This document shows positions 1 through 9,373 of a stretch of 64,000 bases of DNA, in pieces. The notes below the pieces were generated by a model. It was not told where the DNA came from. It worked only from the letters and a program-made list of their open reading frames with translations, and ran no database searches. Every line of letters begins with the position of its first letter. Position 1 is the first letter of the stretch. Position numbers and translations under genes: made by a program. The stretch is from Advenella mimigardefordensis DPN7 (lineage in GTDB: Bacteria > Pseudomonadota > Gammaproteobacteria > Burkholderiales > Burkholderiaceae_B). The DNA lies in contig NZ_CP003915.1 of the NCBI RefSeq assembly GCF_000521505.1, forward strand, positions 1,550,001 through 1,614,000. Reading direction: 5' to 3'.

Positions 1-923
1 TAGAAGGAGGATGCCTGTGTTGTCAGATGCAGGGCTCCATGAGCGCGACATTGCAGCGCCTGTTTACTGATGCCCTGGCGCGAACCATTCCCCGATTCGA
101 TCGCATTATGGTAGAGACCAGTGGTCTGGCTGATCCATCCGGATTGCGTTTTACCTTGCACAGCGACTTTTTCCTGAAGGAGCGTTTTTTTTACAATGGC
201 TGCATCGGTATTGTGGATGTGGTCAATGCCAACAGGCAAAGCGCTTATGTTGAATGGTCGCGACAGCTGGTGCAGGCTGATCTGGTGTTGCTGTCCAGGA
301 CAGATTGCGTCGCGCAGGATCAGGTGCCCGAGGTGGTGCAACAGATATCCTCCCTGACGGATGCTCCGATCATGCCCATCCCGTCCTTTTTTGAAAACGA
401 TAAGGCGCTGATGATGTTATCGACCCTACAGGGTTCGCTAAAGCCTGGCGCCGGGTTTTCCAATTTTCTGACACGGGCGCGTGATCGCGCTACACATACC
501 GCCCGGCAGGATGTGGAGCAGGGTACCCGGCAAGCTGCTGCTCATCGCGCGGGGCGGGCGCCGTTCCATGACCAGCCTCAACCTCAATCTCAATCGCAGT
601 CGATGCTGCGACCGATACAAACGCATTCGACCATCCGGATTATCACACTTGCATTTGACCGGCCACTGCGGCGCAGTGTGTTCAACAGGGTGCTTGATGC
701 AATGCTGTCCGATCTGGGCGGTCAATTGATCCGGGCCAAGGCATTATTGCGTTTTGTCGATGATCCGGATTTATATCTTTTCAATATTGTCCATGCTCAG
801 CGCTATCCTGCTCAGCGATTGCGGGCTTCCCAAGCGCAGGACCCGACAGCAATGGTGTTGTTTCTGGACGATGCTACCGGACAGGCAAGTGTGCCGCAGG
901 CGGACGATTTTTATCGGCTATGA
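1..923 (+). CDS. CobW/COG0523-family GTPase (metallochaperone), 5' truncated by window
   Basis: The reading frame is open from the window edge; the first visible codons (6-23) encode the GGCLCC metal-binding motif diagnostic of CobW/COG0523 G3E GTPases. An ATG at 27 lies after this motif, so it is not the start. Downstream come the VETSGLADP segment and a typical CobW C-terminal domain ending near 923. The family couples GTP hydrolysis to delivery of Zn, Co or other metals in the cytoplasm. The linker between the domains is rich in Gln, Pro and Ser. Walker A is outside the window, so the exact subgroup (ZigA, YjiA, CobW) cannot be assigned. Confidence 0.88.
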   Translation, partial: EGGCLCCQMQGSMSATLQRLFTDALARTIPRFDRIMVETSGLADPSGLRFTLHSDFFLKERFFYNGCIGIVDVVNANRQSAYVEWSRQLVQADLVLLSRTDCVAQDQVPEVVQQISSLTDAPIMPIPSFFENDKALMMLSTLQGSLKPGAGFSNFLTRARDRATHTARQDVEQGTRQAAAHRAGRAPFHDQPQPQSQSQSMLRPIQTHSTIRIITLAFDRPLRRSVFNRVLDAMLSDLGGQLIRAKALLRFVDDPDLYLFNIVHAQRYPAQRLRASQAQDPTAMVLFLDDATGQASVPQADDFYRL

Positions 924-1007
924 AAGGCATCGGCCTGGCTGCTGACTGCATGGCGTTTGCTCAGCCCTGCCGGTGTGATCGTGTGACCTGCACTGTCCGA
1001 TACAATG

Positions 1008-1059
1008 AAAAAAACCGCAAGTGTTGCGCGTCAGTGAACTGGCAGCCAGATGCTTGCGG
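1008..1059 (-). terminator. Probable rho-independent terminator of csbD gene
   Basis: Seven-bp arms (1015-1021 and 1053-1059, CCGCAAG/CTTGCGG) enclose a long loop that has its own short dyad. Read on the minus strand, the second arm is followed by a run of seven T (1014-1008). It lies 40 nt after the CsbD stop codon. The long loop lowers certainty. Confidence 0.5.
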
Positions 1060-1098
1060 TTTCGTCGTGGAATGTGCGTATACGCGTCAAAGACGGGA

Positions 1099-1308
1099 TC
1101 AAAGGTCGCTATTGTGGCGGGACCAGAAGTCATTCACCTGCCTTTCGGCTTCCTCTTTGGTTCGACCATATTTTTCCTGCAGGATGCCTGCCAGCTTTTG
1201 CGCGCTGCCATTGATCTGAGCGACGTCGTCGTCAGTCAGGTCCCCCCACGTTTGTTTCACAGAGCCTTTGATTTGTTCCCATTTACCGGCTGCAATATCT
1301 TTATTCAT
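1099..1308 (-). CDS. CsbD family stress-response protein
   Basis: This 69-residue hydrophilic protein begins MNKDIAAGKWEQIKGSVKQ and has the CsbD hallmark pattern of N-terminal WxQxKG, the LTDDD segment and a C-terminal GRTKEEAERQV helix. CsbD-like proteins (YjbJ in E. coli) are abundant small general-stress proteins with no assigned biochemical role. A strong AGGAGC ribosome-binding site sits about 6 nt before the ATG. It is a lone gene with its own probable terminator. The identification is firm; the function is unknown. Confidence 0.9.
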   Translation of the reverse strand: MNKDIAAGKWEQIKGSVKQTWGDLTDDDVAQINGSAQKLAGILQEKYGRTKEEAERQVNDFWSRHNSDL

Positions 1309-1661
1309 GCTTTGCTCCTGTTTCAGTTAATGTGAAAATCAGCGATTAATACTCTGATACTGAGTCTTCAGCGTAGCACGGGCAAGGCAAGGCCTGCTGT
1401 CATGGATGTAACGCACGGTAAAAGGCGCGCGACATGCGCACGCACCTGTCCACCACAAAAACCTGCCGGCCGTCTCTTTGCCTGGGGCCCGTCGATGCCT
1501 GCTGCTCACCCGCGCGCCGCGCAATCGGACATTGCAGGCGGGGCGGCCGGGCCGCCTGCAACATAACCGAATATAAATAGTTACAATAATCTGCGATCAG
1601 GCCAGCTGGCTTAGCGGGTTCCCTGACATATCGCGCCTGCACGCATGCTGGCATGACGAAA
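1309..1661. other. Non-coding gap between csbD and the dehalogenase gene
   Basis: I see no convincing gene here. The right-hand part carries the csbD ribosome-binding site and should hold its promoter. The one clear structure is the GC-rich inverted repeat at 1532-1561, listed separately. Confidence 0.5.
1532..1561. repeat. GC-rich perfect inverted repeat, 10-bp arms
   Basis: Arms TTGCAGGCGG (1532-1541) and CCGCCTGCAA (1552-1561) are perfect complements around a 10-nt GC-only spacer. No T-run follows on either strand. It lies about 100 nt beyond the stop of the minus-strand dehalogenase gene, so it may end or stabilise that transcript. Confidence 0.6.
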
Positions 1662-2402
1662 TTAGTTTTGCGTGCAGCCAAGTTGTTGCGCCAGGTCATT
1701 CATATCCGTGGCGATCACGTCCCAGTTCTGTTCGGGCTTCAGATCTTTTGTTTGCTGGTCGCCGTGTTCGGTCGGTCGTGGAATAAATGCGGTACGCAGG
1801 CCACAAAGCCGTGCCGCCGCCAGATCGCTATTATGTGCGGCTACCATGCAAATCTGCTCAGGCGATAAATTCAGAATGTCAGCTGTTCGCAAATAGGCTT
1901 GTGGCGCGGGTTTGTATGCCTGGGCAGTTTCCGCCCCAAGGATGGCGTCCCAGGGCAAGCCTGCCCGTTTGGCCATATCAAGCATCAGCCGGATATTGCC
2001 GTTAGAGAGCGGCGCGATAATATAACGGCTTTTGAGCCGGCTCAGCCCGGGTACAGAGTCGGCCCACGGATCCAGCCGGTGCCAGGTCAGATTGAGTTCG
2101 GTCAGCGCCTGCTCCGGCAGGCTGGCGATGGGCACGCCAAACGTTGTCAGCGTTTTTTCCAGACTTTCTCTGTGCAATACGTCCAGTCGCGTAAATGGAC
2201 GCCTGCCGCTGCGCACTTCTTCCATTGACGGCGAATAGTGACCGCGCCAGGTATCGGCAAAAGCGGCAGGATCAATATCCTTCAATGCATGCTTGCGGGC
2301 AAATTCAGTCACGTCGCGGATGACGCCACTGCGCCAGTCTACGACTGTTCCAAACACATCAAACACCAATGCGTGCAAATCCAGATCTATTGCGTCTGTC
2401 AT
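1662..2402 (-). CDS. Haloacid dehalogenase type II (HAD superfamily hydrolase)
   Basis: The 246-residue protein has the (S)-2-haloacid dehalogenase layout. The nucleophile motif VFDVFGT places the attacking Asp at residue 15. Motif II is PLSNGN, motif III Lys lies in AYKPAP, and the acidic motif IV lies in AAHNSDLAAAR. The family hydrolyses C-halogen bonds of short 2-haloalkanoates, although many members have no proven substrate. Length matches the family. The ATG is preceded by AAGGAAA at suitable spacing. It appears monocistronic, and its neighbours do not indicate a pathway. Confidence 0.87.
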   Translation of the reverse strand: MTDAIDLDLHALVFDVFGTVVDWRSGVIRDVTEFARKHALKDIDPAAFADTWRGHYSPSMEEVRSGRRPFTRLDVLHRESLEKTLTTFGVPIASLPEQALTELNLTWHRLDPWADSVPGLSRLKSRYIIAPLSNGNIRLMLDMAKRAGLPWDAILGAETAQAYKPAPQAYLRTADILNLSPEQICMVAAHNSDLAAARLCGLRTAFIPRPTEHGDQQTKDLKPEQNWDVIATDMNDLAQQLGCTQN

Positions 2403-2841
2403 ATTTTATTTCCTTTGAAAGAGCCGGGTGGCTGCAAACCGCCCGCGCGTGCTGCCCGTACATGATAACTAATGTACTGGATCAGCATGCGCTGTGCGCT
2501 CGAATGGCAATGAATTTGCCGTGACAGTCCGTGCTACCTGACGCCTTCATTCCCTGTTTACCGGGCCGGGTGCATGCAAGCGCTTATGAGCGCGCCGATA
2601 GAGCAGGCTGGCTGGAAAGCAGGCTGTGGTGTGAGTGGCGATGCGTTACAGGACGCTGTGCTAAATACATCTCGCTCTCACGGGGTAAATTGCCCCGACT
2701 TTCGGCATCTACGGATTTTTTCATCGGCTTCAAATCTCTAGAATATTTTTGCTGCCGCAGAGTCTGAAACCGGCTTCCGATGACTGGTTCAGTTCTCTGC
2801 ACGCAGGCGTATATGTTGATTCAATCAGAGAGAAAAATTGT
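2403..2841. other. Non-coding gap with probable promoter of the autotransporter gene
   Basis: No supported gene. The reading frame of the autotransporter extends back to 2749, but that portion does not look like a secreted N-terminus. The AT-rich segment TCTAGAATATTTTT near 2738-2751 is a plausible -10 region. Confidence 0.4.
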
Positions 2842-3939
2842 ATGTGTAGACTCAAGAGAACAATACCGCAAGTGACCTTCGTTACGCTTGCTTGCATGCT
2901 GCTTTTTTGCCGGCAGGCGGGCGCAGAGCAGGGCGAGCCGCTCTCAACCCAGCTGGGTCACGAGGCCGAGGCCTCTGGCACGGGAGCTGTGGCTATTGGC
3001 TGGGGCGCACACGCGCTGGGGAAGGATAGCATTGCCATTGGTTCAAAGACGCAAATAATCGGCCCCGGCACCACATTTGCTACGAACGGAGGCATCGCTA
3101 TCGGCACGGGGTCTCAATCCCGAAGTGCTGGCGATGTCAATTTCGGTTCGCGCAAACTGTCGGGGTTGCGTGATGCCACCAGCGACGATGAAGCGGTGAC
3201 CATGCGTCAAATGAAAGCGGCGAAAGCTTATACAGAAACCGTGAAAAGTGATCTGCTCAGGGCGATCGATTCGGCTGGCGCGCCGGTGCTGTCTGAAGCC
3301 AGGGCCTATTCCGATCTTTCCAAAACCCAGGCCATTGCTGCTGCCAATACTTATAGCAACACGACAAAGAACGAAGCCATTGCTGCTGCCAATGCATATA
3401 GCGATGCTGCGATGAACGACACCCTTGAGCGGGGGAAACACTATGCCGAGCAGATCATTGCCGCCAGTCGTGCGCAGTACGATACAAGCTTGTTGTCGCA
3501 GGCAAGATCGTACTCCGACAGGGAAAGCCGCAAGACCCTGGAAAACGCCCATTTATATAGCGAGGAAGTAGGGCGTTCCGTGCTCTCCAGTGCGAACGCG
3601 TTTACTGAAATGCGCAGCCGGCAGGCGCGGGACAGCGCGGTTGATCTGTCCAGGCAATATACGGATCGGCGTGTTAACCAGTTGCAGTCACAAATAAAGA
3701 AATTCCGCCGACGCGCCAATGCGGGTATTTCCGGCGCAATGGCCATGACGACCTTAACTCCGCCACCGGCTAACGCGAATACTTCTTTTGGTATGGCGCT
3801 GGCAACTTACAGGAATCAAATGGCGCTGGCGTCGGGCGTCAGCTTCAGGACCGGAAAAAACAGCAATTTCCGCCTGAATACCTCGTGGGATTCTGCTGGT
3901 GGCATTGGCGCGGCTGCCGGCTTTAATATGGCCTGGTAA
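2842..3939 (+). CDS. Small YadA-like trimeric autotransporter adhesin
   Basis: The 365-residue protein starts with a Sec signal peptide (residues 1 to about 27, ending AGAE). A short head of YadA-type repeats follows (AVAIGWGAHA, SIAIGSKTQ, GIAIGTGSQS, about residues 48-95), then a neck-like KLSGLRDATSDDEAV (about 105-120). Next comes a stalk of roughly 160 residues with 15-residue periodicity (AYSD...AIAAAN) and a C-terminal YadA anchor barrel ending in an aromatic residue (NMAW). It should trimerise in the outer membrane and act as an adhesin. I chose ATG 2842 over 2749 because only this start gives a signal peptide. It is very short for the family. Confidence 0.88.
   Translation: MCRLKRTIPQVTFVTLACMLLFCRQAGAEQGEPLSTQLGHEAEASGTGAVAIGWGAHALGKDSIAIGSKTQIIGPGTTFATNGGIAIGTGSQSRSAGDVNFGSRKLSGLRDATSDDEAVTMRQMKAAKAYTETVKSDLLRAIDSAGAPVLSEARAYSDLSKTQAIAAANTYSNTTKNEAIAAANAYSDAAMNDTLERGKHYAEQIIAASRAQYDTSLLSQARSYSDRESRKTLENAHLYSEEVGRSVLSSANAFTEMRSRQARDSAVDLSRQYTDRRVNQLQSQIKKFRRRANAGISGAMAMTTLTPPPANANTSFGMALATYRNQMALASGVSFRTGKNSNFRLNTSWDSAGGIGAAAGFNMAW
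3331..3393 (+). repeat. 18-bp direct repeat at 45-bp spacing inside the stalk
   Basis: The identical 18-mer starting GCCATTGCTGCTGCC occurs at 3331-3348 and 3376-3393. The offset is exactly 45 bp, or 15 codons, which equals the stalk repeat unit and points to recent unit duplication. Confidence 0.85.
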
Positions 3940-4306
3940 CCGGCACTTCGCTCCCTGAGGGCGGTTCCGGCAGGCGCGCGCAACAGTATTGCATTCTGTT
4001 TGCCTCTGTGCTTCCGCTGGTTTCGGGGCATGGTATTGCTGTCGGTGGTGGTGTCAACGTGAACCCCAGGAGGCATCACCGCTGGCAATAAACATGTGTG
4101 CCAGCAGATAACGTTCGCGTAGATGGCATTCATACAGATGGCCTGCCCATCACGGCGGGCTTTTGCGATTGTAAAGCGGCCAGATTGTGGTGTTTTCACC
4201 AAGAAGCTGTCCACTGTATATCAGTGAAATCAAAATTACATTTATGATATCAACAGTGACAGCTTCGTTGGTAACATACTGCTATTTAATCCATGGGGAA
4301 TCCATA
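3940..4306. other. Non-coding gap before the small lipoprotein gene
   Basis: No convincing gene is present. A minus-strand frame (3816-4214) overlaps the end of the autotransporter gene and has no recognisable domain. The AT-rich stretch at 4215-4295 probably contains the lipoprotein promoter. Confidence 0.4.
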
Positions 4307-4492
4307 ATGAAAAAAATGATTGCGTTTCTTGGCCTTTCTATTGTATTTCTGGCTGGCTGTACGGCACGGGGCCCATCGGTTTCAGTAGATCCCGGCGGTA
4401 TTTATCCCTACGGCTATGATGGTGGCGGTTATCACCGCGGCGGCGGTGGCCGTTTTTGCCCTCCGGGACAAGCCAAAAAAGGCAACTGTTAA
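4307..4492 (+). CDS. Small Gly/Tyr-rich lipoprotein
   Basis: This 61-residue protein starts MKKMIAFLGLSIVFLAGC, a type II signal peptide with lipobox LAGC. The mature part is rich in Gly and Tyr (YPYGYDGGGYHRGGGG) and ends CPPGQAKKGNC. I chose ATG 4307 because GGGGAA lies 6 nt upstream and the earlier in-frame codons do not form a signal sequence. The lipidated Cys would anchor it in a membrane. Similar short lipoproteins are common in Burkholderiales and have no known role. Confidence 0.82.
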   Translation: MKKMIAFLGLSIVFLAGCTARGPSVSVDPGGIYPYGYDGGGYHRGGGGRFCPPGQAKKGNC

Positions 4493-4521
4493 CTGGCGCG
4501 CGCGTCTGGCGCTCACATAAG

Positions 4522-4545
4522 GCCCAATTGCAGGATGGGCTTTTT
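4522..4545 (+). terminator. Rho-independent terminator after lipoprotein gene
   Basis: Stem GCCCA/TGGGC with a 9-nt loop is followed by TTTTT, 30 nt after the stop codon at 4492. Confidence 0.75.
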
Positions 4546-4670
4546 CCGATTTATTCCTGAGCGAGTATGAATAGCCTTGGGGGCGGCTGGTATCCAGTCT
4601 ATCCCTGTCTGTTCATTTTGCTATGGTATTGCTGTATGTGCTGGCGCTGCAGCGTAGTTACAACGCAGGC

Positions 4671-4725
4671 GCCATCAAAATAAAAAAACATGTGCCATCA
4701 AAATAAAAAGCATGTGTCATTAAAA
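4671..4725. repeat. Short AT-rich tandem repeat, 2.5 copies
   Basis: Units starting GCCATCAAAATAAAAA and ending CATGT lie at 4671-4693 and 4694-4715. A degenerate third start (GTCATTAAAA) is at 4716-4725. It lies just beyond the end of the convergent TetR gene. Confidence 0.7.
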
Positions 4726-4805
4726 GCACGAAAAAACGAAGGCTTGAAACCCCTGCCTCTGGCGAATATTCTTTACCTATGCTACGTCGCTCCATCGCAC
4801 ATGAG

Positions 4806-5378
4806 CTATTCATCCCCGGGTTCAACGAGGCGTTCAATATCCTGAAAGATTGCCTGCCATTCCCGCGGCGATAAATCGAAGAAATTGAAACTGCGCAGCA
4901 GGAAGGCGCCTTCGTTGGCGATAAATGCCAGCCGCGCATTGCGTCCCTGTTCTGTGGAAAAATCCAGCCCCTGCAATTGTTTTGCATACCAGGCGCGTGT
5001 CTCGACCAACTGGTCCGAGTTCGGAATCAGCCCGGCCAGCATGGCGGCAAAACGCGACTCGTCCTGCACATCACTTTCTTTGGTCACCTTTATATGCGCA
5101 CGCACATGGGCGAGGGCCTCGGATTTGCCACCTGCTGCCCGCGCCACCTCGGCGTCGAAATGATCGCTCCAACGCATAATCATCGCCTTGATCAGGCCTT
5201 CTTTATTACCGAAGCAATACTGCACACCGCCTTTGGTTATATTTGCAGCTTTGGCCAGCGCATCCATGGTCAAACCGGCAACACCATGTTGTGCAACGAT
5301 TTTCTCTGCGATACCCAGCAGCTTCTCGCGATCAATTGAGCGGGGTCTGCCCGTGGGCTGAGGTTTATTGTGTTTCAT
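4806..5378 (-). CDS. TetR family repressor, probable local regulator of the SmvA-like exporter
   Basis: The 190-residue protein has an N-terminal TetR DNA-binding domain: GRPRSIDREKLL leads into the helix-turn-helix LTMDALAKAANITKGGVQYCF (about residues 36-56). The C-terminal ligand domain is unassigned. I chose ATG 5378 because the longer frame to 5519 would run across the divergent promoter and adds unrelated sequence. The gene is divergent from an SmvA-like MFS exporter with a perfect palindrome between them, matching the known SmvR-SmvA arrangement. It probably represses both genes and is released by cationic biocides; the ligand is inferred. Confidence 0.88.
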   Translation of the reverse strand: MKHNKPQPTGRPRSIDREKLLGIAEKIVAQHGVAGLTMDALAKAANITKGGVQYCFGNKEGLIKAMIMRWSDHFDAEVARAAGGKSEALAHVRAHIKVTKESDVQDESRFAAMLAGLIPNSDQLVETRAWYAKQLQGLDFSTEQGRNARLAFIANEGAFLLRSFNFFDLSPREWQAIFQDIERLVEPGDE

Positions 5379-5385
5379 ATCAATA

Positions 5386-5414
5386 ATTACTTTCCATACG
5401 TATGGAATTATACT
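5386..5414 (+). promoter_or_regulatory. Exporter promoter with TetR-type palindromic operator in the spacer
   Basis: A perfect 16-bp palindrome, TTCCATACGTATGGAA, lies at 5392-5407. It almost exactly fills the 17-bp spacer between a weak -35 (ATTACT, 5386-5391) and a good -10 (TATACT, 5409-5414) reading toward the exporter. A TetR dimer bound here would block RNA polymerase. Confidence 0.75.
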
Positions 5415-5554
5415 ATAGTACGCATTCGATTCCCACAAGGAATAAATGAAGTGTAACCCTTTCGGCTGGCGTGGCCAGCGTGATGCTACCGGTATATCAC
5501 TCGCAACGCGCCGGACCATTATGCATGGTTGTCGGTGCGAATGGATTATTTATC

Positions 5555-7081
5555 ATGACTGCAACCCACGAACAATCCCGTAACCGGTGGCTGGTATTGG
5601 CTATCGTATCCAGCGCCCTGTTACTTATCGTTATTGACATGACGGTGCTGTACACAGCCTTGCCGCGTTTGACGCATGAGCTGCAGGCCAGTGCATCGCA
5701 AAAACTGTGGATCATCAATGCTTATCCCCTGGTCGTTGCCGGTCTGCTGCCCGGCCTGGGTGCGTTGGGTGACCGCATTGGACACAAGCAGCTTTTTCTT
5801 AGTGGTTTGCTGGTGTTTGGCCTGGCATCCGTTATTGCTGCCTTCGCGCCCGGCGCCGAAGTGCTGATCGCAAGCCGGGTATTGCTTGCCATGGGTGCTG
5901 CCATGATGATGCCGGCGACCTTGTCTATTATTCGTTTGACCTTTGAAGACGATAAAGAGCGGGCGTTTGCCATTGGCATCTGGGCTGCCGTCGCCTCTGG
6001 CGGCGCGGCTTTCGGTCCGGTGGTCGGCGGCATCTTGCTGGAATTTTTCTGGTGGGGTTCGGTCTTTCTGATCAATGTGCCGGTGGTCGTACTCGCTTTT
6101 GTCGTGGGTGCGCGGATTCTGAAAAAACACGCAGGCAATAAAGCGCAAAAGTGGGATCTGATCGGCTCCGCCCAAATTATGGTTGCATTGATTGCACTGA
6201 CCTACGCGATCAAGGAACTGGGAAAACCGCAGGCAGACTGGATGACATGTGTCATCACGCTGTTGCTGGGCACTGGCGCTCTGGTCATTTTTGTGCGTCG
6301 GCAAAAACGTAGTGCAGCGCCCCTGATTGATTTTGCCTTGTTCCGCAATAAACAATTTCTGCTTGGTGTCGTGGCGGCATCGGTGATGTCCGCGACCCTG
6401 ATTGGTTTCGAGCTCGTTTTCAGTCAGCGGCTGCAACTGGTCAGCGGATACTCGCCCCTGCAAGCCGGTTTGCTCATTTTGCCAATCCCTCTGGCGGCTT
6501 TTTTTGCCGGGCCGCTGACGGGGTCATTGCAGCCCAGGCTGGGCACTGCTCGTCTGTTATGGCTTTCTCTGCTGGTCGCGGGCGTCGGCTCGCTTACCTA
6601 TTTATTTATCTTCGATGGCGATGTCTTATGGTGGTCAGTGGCCCTGGCGGTCTTCGGTTTTGGCGCAGGTGCGGCCATTACCGGCTCGTCTACGGCCATT
6701 ATCAATAACGCACCTGCAAGCCGGGCCGGCATGGCCGCTTCTATAGAAGAGGTGGCCTATGAGCTGGGCGGGGCGATGGGGGTGACCATCCTTGGCAGTA
6801 TCATGTCTGTGATTTATACAATGAAGCTGGTGCTGCCAGCCGATACTACGTTGCCGGGCATCGTGCACGACAGCCTGGACCAGGCGCGTCTGGTGGCAGA
6901 GCAATTGCCGCCAGCACAGGCCGAACGTCTGCTGTCGCTTGCATTTGCTTCGTTTGACGATGCATTTATTGGTGTGATCATCGGTGTGACCGCGATGCTG
7001 TTTGTGACAGCCGGCGTTGTGTACGGCGTGAGCTTGCGTTCAGCCGCCAGTGCAGGGCATGGCCTGAACCCGGGCCATTGA
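5555..7081 (+). CDS. SmvA-like MFS drug exporter (DHA2 family, 14 TMS)
   Basis: The 508-residue protein has the hydrophobicity of a 14-helix DHA2 drug:H+ antiporter. Visible MFS motifs are LGALGDRIGHKQ in the first cytoplasmic loop and GGAAFGPVVGGILLE in helix 5. The motif series LWIINAYPLV, GALGDRIG, RVLLAMGAAMMMPATLS and FWWGSVFLINVP closely follows SmvA (methyl viologen and quaternary ammonium export). ATG 5555 was chosen over an upstream frame because homologous N-termini begin just before the first helix. A divergent TetR gene and operator support substrate-induced efflux. The substrate is inferred from the family. Confidence 0.88.
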   Translation: MTATHEQSRNRWLVLAIVSSALLLIVIDMTVLYTALPRLTHELQASASQKLWIINAYPLVVAGLLPGLGALGDRIGHKQLFLSGLLVFGLASVIAAFAPGAEVLIASRVLLAMGAAMMMPATLSIIRLTFEDDKERAFAIGIWAAVASGGAAFGPVVGGILLEFFWWGSVFLINVPVVVLAFVVGARILKKHAGNKAQKWDLIGSAQIMVALIALTYAIKELGKPQADWMTCVITLLLGTGALVIFVRRQKRSAAPLIDFALFRNKQFLLGVVAASVMSATLIGFELVFSQRLQLVSGYSPLQAGLLILPIPLAAFFAGPLTGSLQPRLGTARLLWLSLLVAGVGSLTYLFIFDGDVLWWSVALAVFGFGAGAAITGSSTAIINNAPASRAGMAASIEEVAYELGGAMGVTILGSIMSVIYTMKLVLPADTTLPGIVHDSLDQARLVAEQLPPAQAERLLSLAFASFDDAFIGVIIGVTAMLFVTAGVVYGVSLRSAASAGHGLNPGH

Positions 7082-7088
7082 GTGCAGG

Positions 7089-7121
7089 CGCAAGCGCGGC
7101 GCGGCACAGTGCGCGCTTGCG
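7089..7121. terminator. Strong hairpin between convergent genes
   Basis: Perfect 10-bp arms CGCAAGCGCG (7089-7098) and CGCGCTTGCG (7112-7121) lie between the convergent exporter and queD. No T-run follows, so it may act as a transcript 3' end rather than a classical terminator. Confidence 0.45.
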
Positions 7122-7205
7122 TCCTGCGTCGGCAAAAATTGGGTATGCGGCTTGGCTCGGAAGTGAGAGCCATAATGCCTGGCGTGGTTGCGACGCCTTC
7201 AATGG

Positions 7206-7655
7206 CTACGTTGCGGCGTAGCAATCGGCCCAGCAATTGGGGGTTTCGTACAGTCTGGCGTGCGTCAGCTTCAGTCGATCTCCGTACTGTGCCTGATAAG
7301 CGGCGGCCAGGGTATCGAATGCGATCCGGACCAGGTTTTCGGCGGTCGGGATGCGATCCAGCACAACGGTTTTATGATCGCCCAGCGAATCCAGAAAGTT
7401 GCGTACGACCGTATCTCCACTGTAGACCAGGAAAGCGTGATCCCAGACGTCGACGATCAGCGCCTTGGCGATGGCTTTGACATCGGAAAAATCCAGCACC
7501 ATGCCGCGATCAGGTGCGCCATCAACCGTTGAGACGGGTCCTGAGAGCGTGATTTCAAGTGTGTAGCGGTGGCCGTGCATATTACGGCACTGGCTCTGGT
7601 GATCGGGTATGCGGTGGCCGGCATCAAAATGCAGCGCGCGGGTTACGGTAATCAT
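7206..7655 (-). CDS. queD: 6-carboxy-5,6,7,8-tetrahydropterin synthase QueD
   Basis: The 149-residue protein belongs to the 6-pyruvoyl-tetrahydropterin synthase fold. Zinc ligands are visible as His14 (DAGH) and His27/His29 (CRNMHGH), with catalytic Cys23, the Asp72-His73 pair (VWDHAF) and Glu106 (PTAENL). It converts 7,8-dihydroneopterin triphosphate to carboxy-tetrahydropterin in queuosine (7-deazaguanine) biosynthesis. Its ATG overlaps the queE stop by 4 nt (ATGA), so the two are translationally coupled, and QueE catalyses the next step. The other queuosine genes are not in this window. Confidence 0.93.
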   Translation of the reverse strand: MITVTRALHFDAGHRIPDHQSQCRNMHGHRYTLEITLSGPVSTVDGAPDRGMVLDFSDVKAIAKALIVDVWDHAFLVYSGDTVVRNFLDSLGDHKTVVLDRIPTAENLVRIAFDTLAAAYQAQYGDRLKLTHARLYETPNCWADCYAAT

Positions 7656-8284
7656 GGAATGCCTATGTATTTATGGGTTTGTACGCTCAGGCGCCATTTG
7701 GGGTGATCCATACAGTACTGAACTGCACGCTCGGTTGCGGCCAGGCGATCCGGCCCGTCCATGGGCTGCAGGAAAAAGTGTGAAAAATCCAGCGCTTCGA
7801 ATTGTTCGGGCAGCGCATCGGACTGGCGAAAGACTAGTTTAAGTTCATCGCCTCGCGTTTGCACCAGTGTGTTATTTCCCTTTGGACTAACACAAATCCA
7901 ATCGATGCCGGCCGGTGCGGCAAGGGTGCCATTGGTTTCGATAGCTATCTCAAAGCCTTCGGCATGCACCGCTTCGATCAGTGCTGTATCCAGTTGCAGC
8001 AGCGGCTCACCTCCGGTAAACACAACATAACGCGAAGCCTGATCTGGCCCCCAGGTCTTGCCCAGTGTCATGGCCAGCTCAGCAGCAGTATTAAACTTAC
8101 CACCGCCTATGCCGTTAGTCCCGACAAAATCGGTATCGCAAAATGTACAGGCGGCAGAGGCGCGATCAGCTTCGCGCCCGGACCATAAATTGCATCCGGC
8201 AAAGCGGCAGAATACCGCCGCGCGCCCCGCCTGCGCCCCTTCGCCTTGCAGCGTTTTGAATATTTCTTTTACAGCATATGTCAT
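7652..8284 (-). CDS. queE: 7-carboxy-7-deazaguanine synthase QueE (radical SAM)
   Basis: The 210-residue radical SAM enzyme has an atypical cluster motif, Cys31-X14-Cys46-X2-Cys49 (GCNLW...CTFCD). This is the arrangement known from Burkholderia multivorans QueE rather than CX3CX2C. The SAM-binding GGEP motif is present (FTGGEPLLQ). It converts carboxy-tetrahydropterin to 7-carboxy-7-deazaguanine. I chose ATG 8284 (MTYAVKEIF, the usual family start); an upstream TTG at 8296 would add four residues. It is the first gene of queE-queD. Confidence 0.93.
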   Translation of the reverse strand: MTYAVKEIFKTLQGEGAQAGRAAVFCRFAGCNLWSGREADRASAACTFCDTDFVGTNGIGGGKFNTAAELAMTLGKTWGPDQASRYVVFTGGEPLLQLDTALIEAVHAEGFEIAIETNGTLAAPAGIDWICVSPKGNNTLVQTRGDELKLVFRQSDALPEQFEALDFSHFFLQPMDGPDRLAATERAVQYCMDHPKWRLSVQTHKYIGIP

Positions 8285-8380
8285 GACTTCGGCCAAAATG
8301 GAGCTAATGCATCATTTTAGCGAATCGGCTCACGCAGGTGGGGGAATGGTCGGGCAATCAGCCAAAGGCTGCGATTACCG

Positions 8381-9373
<993 letters not shown>

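Noticed and set aside
5621..6463. 280-codon open frame antisense to the SmvA-like exporter
   Set aside because: Lies wholly within the exporter gene, has atypical composition and no family features.
7206..8284. PreQ1 riboswitch upstream of queE
   Set aside because: No aptamer-like stem or conserved preQ1 core was visible in the short region before ATG 8284.
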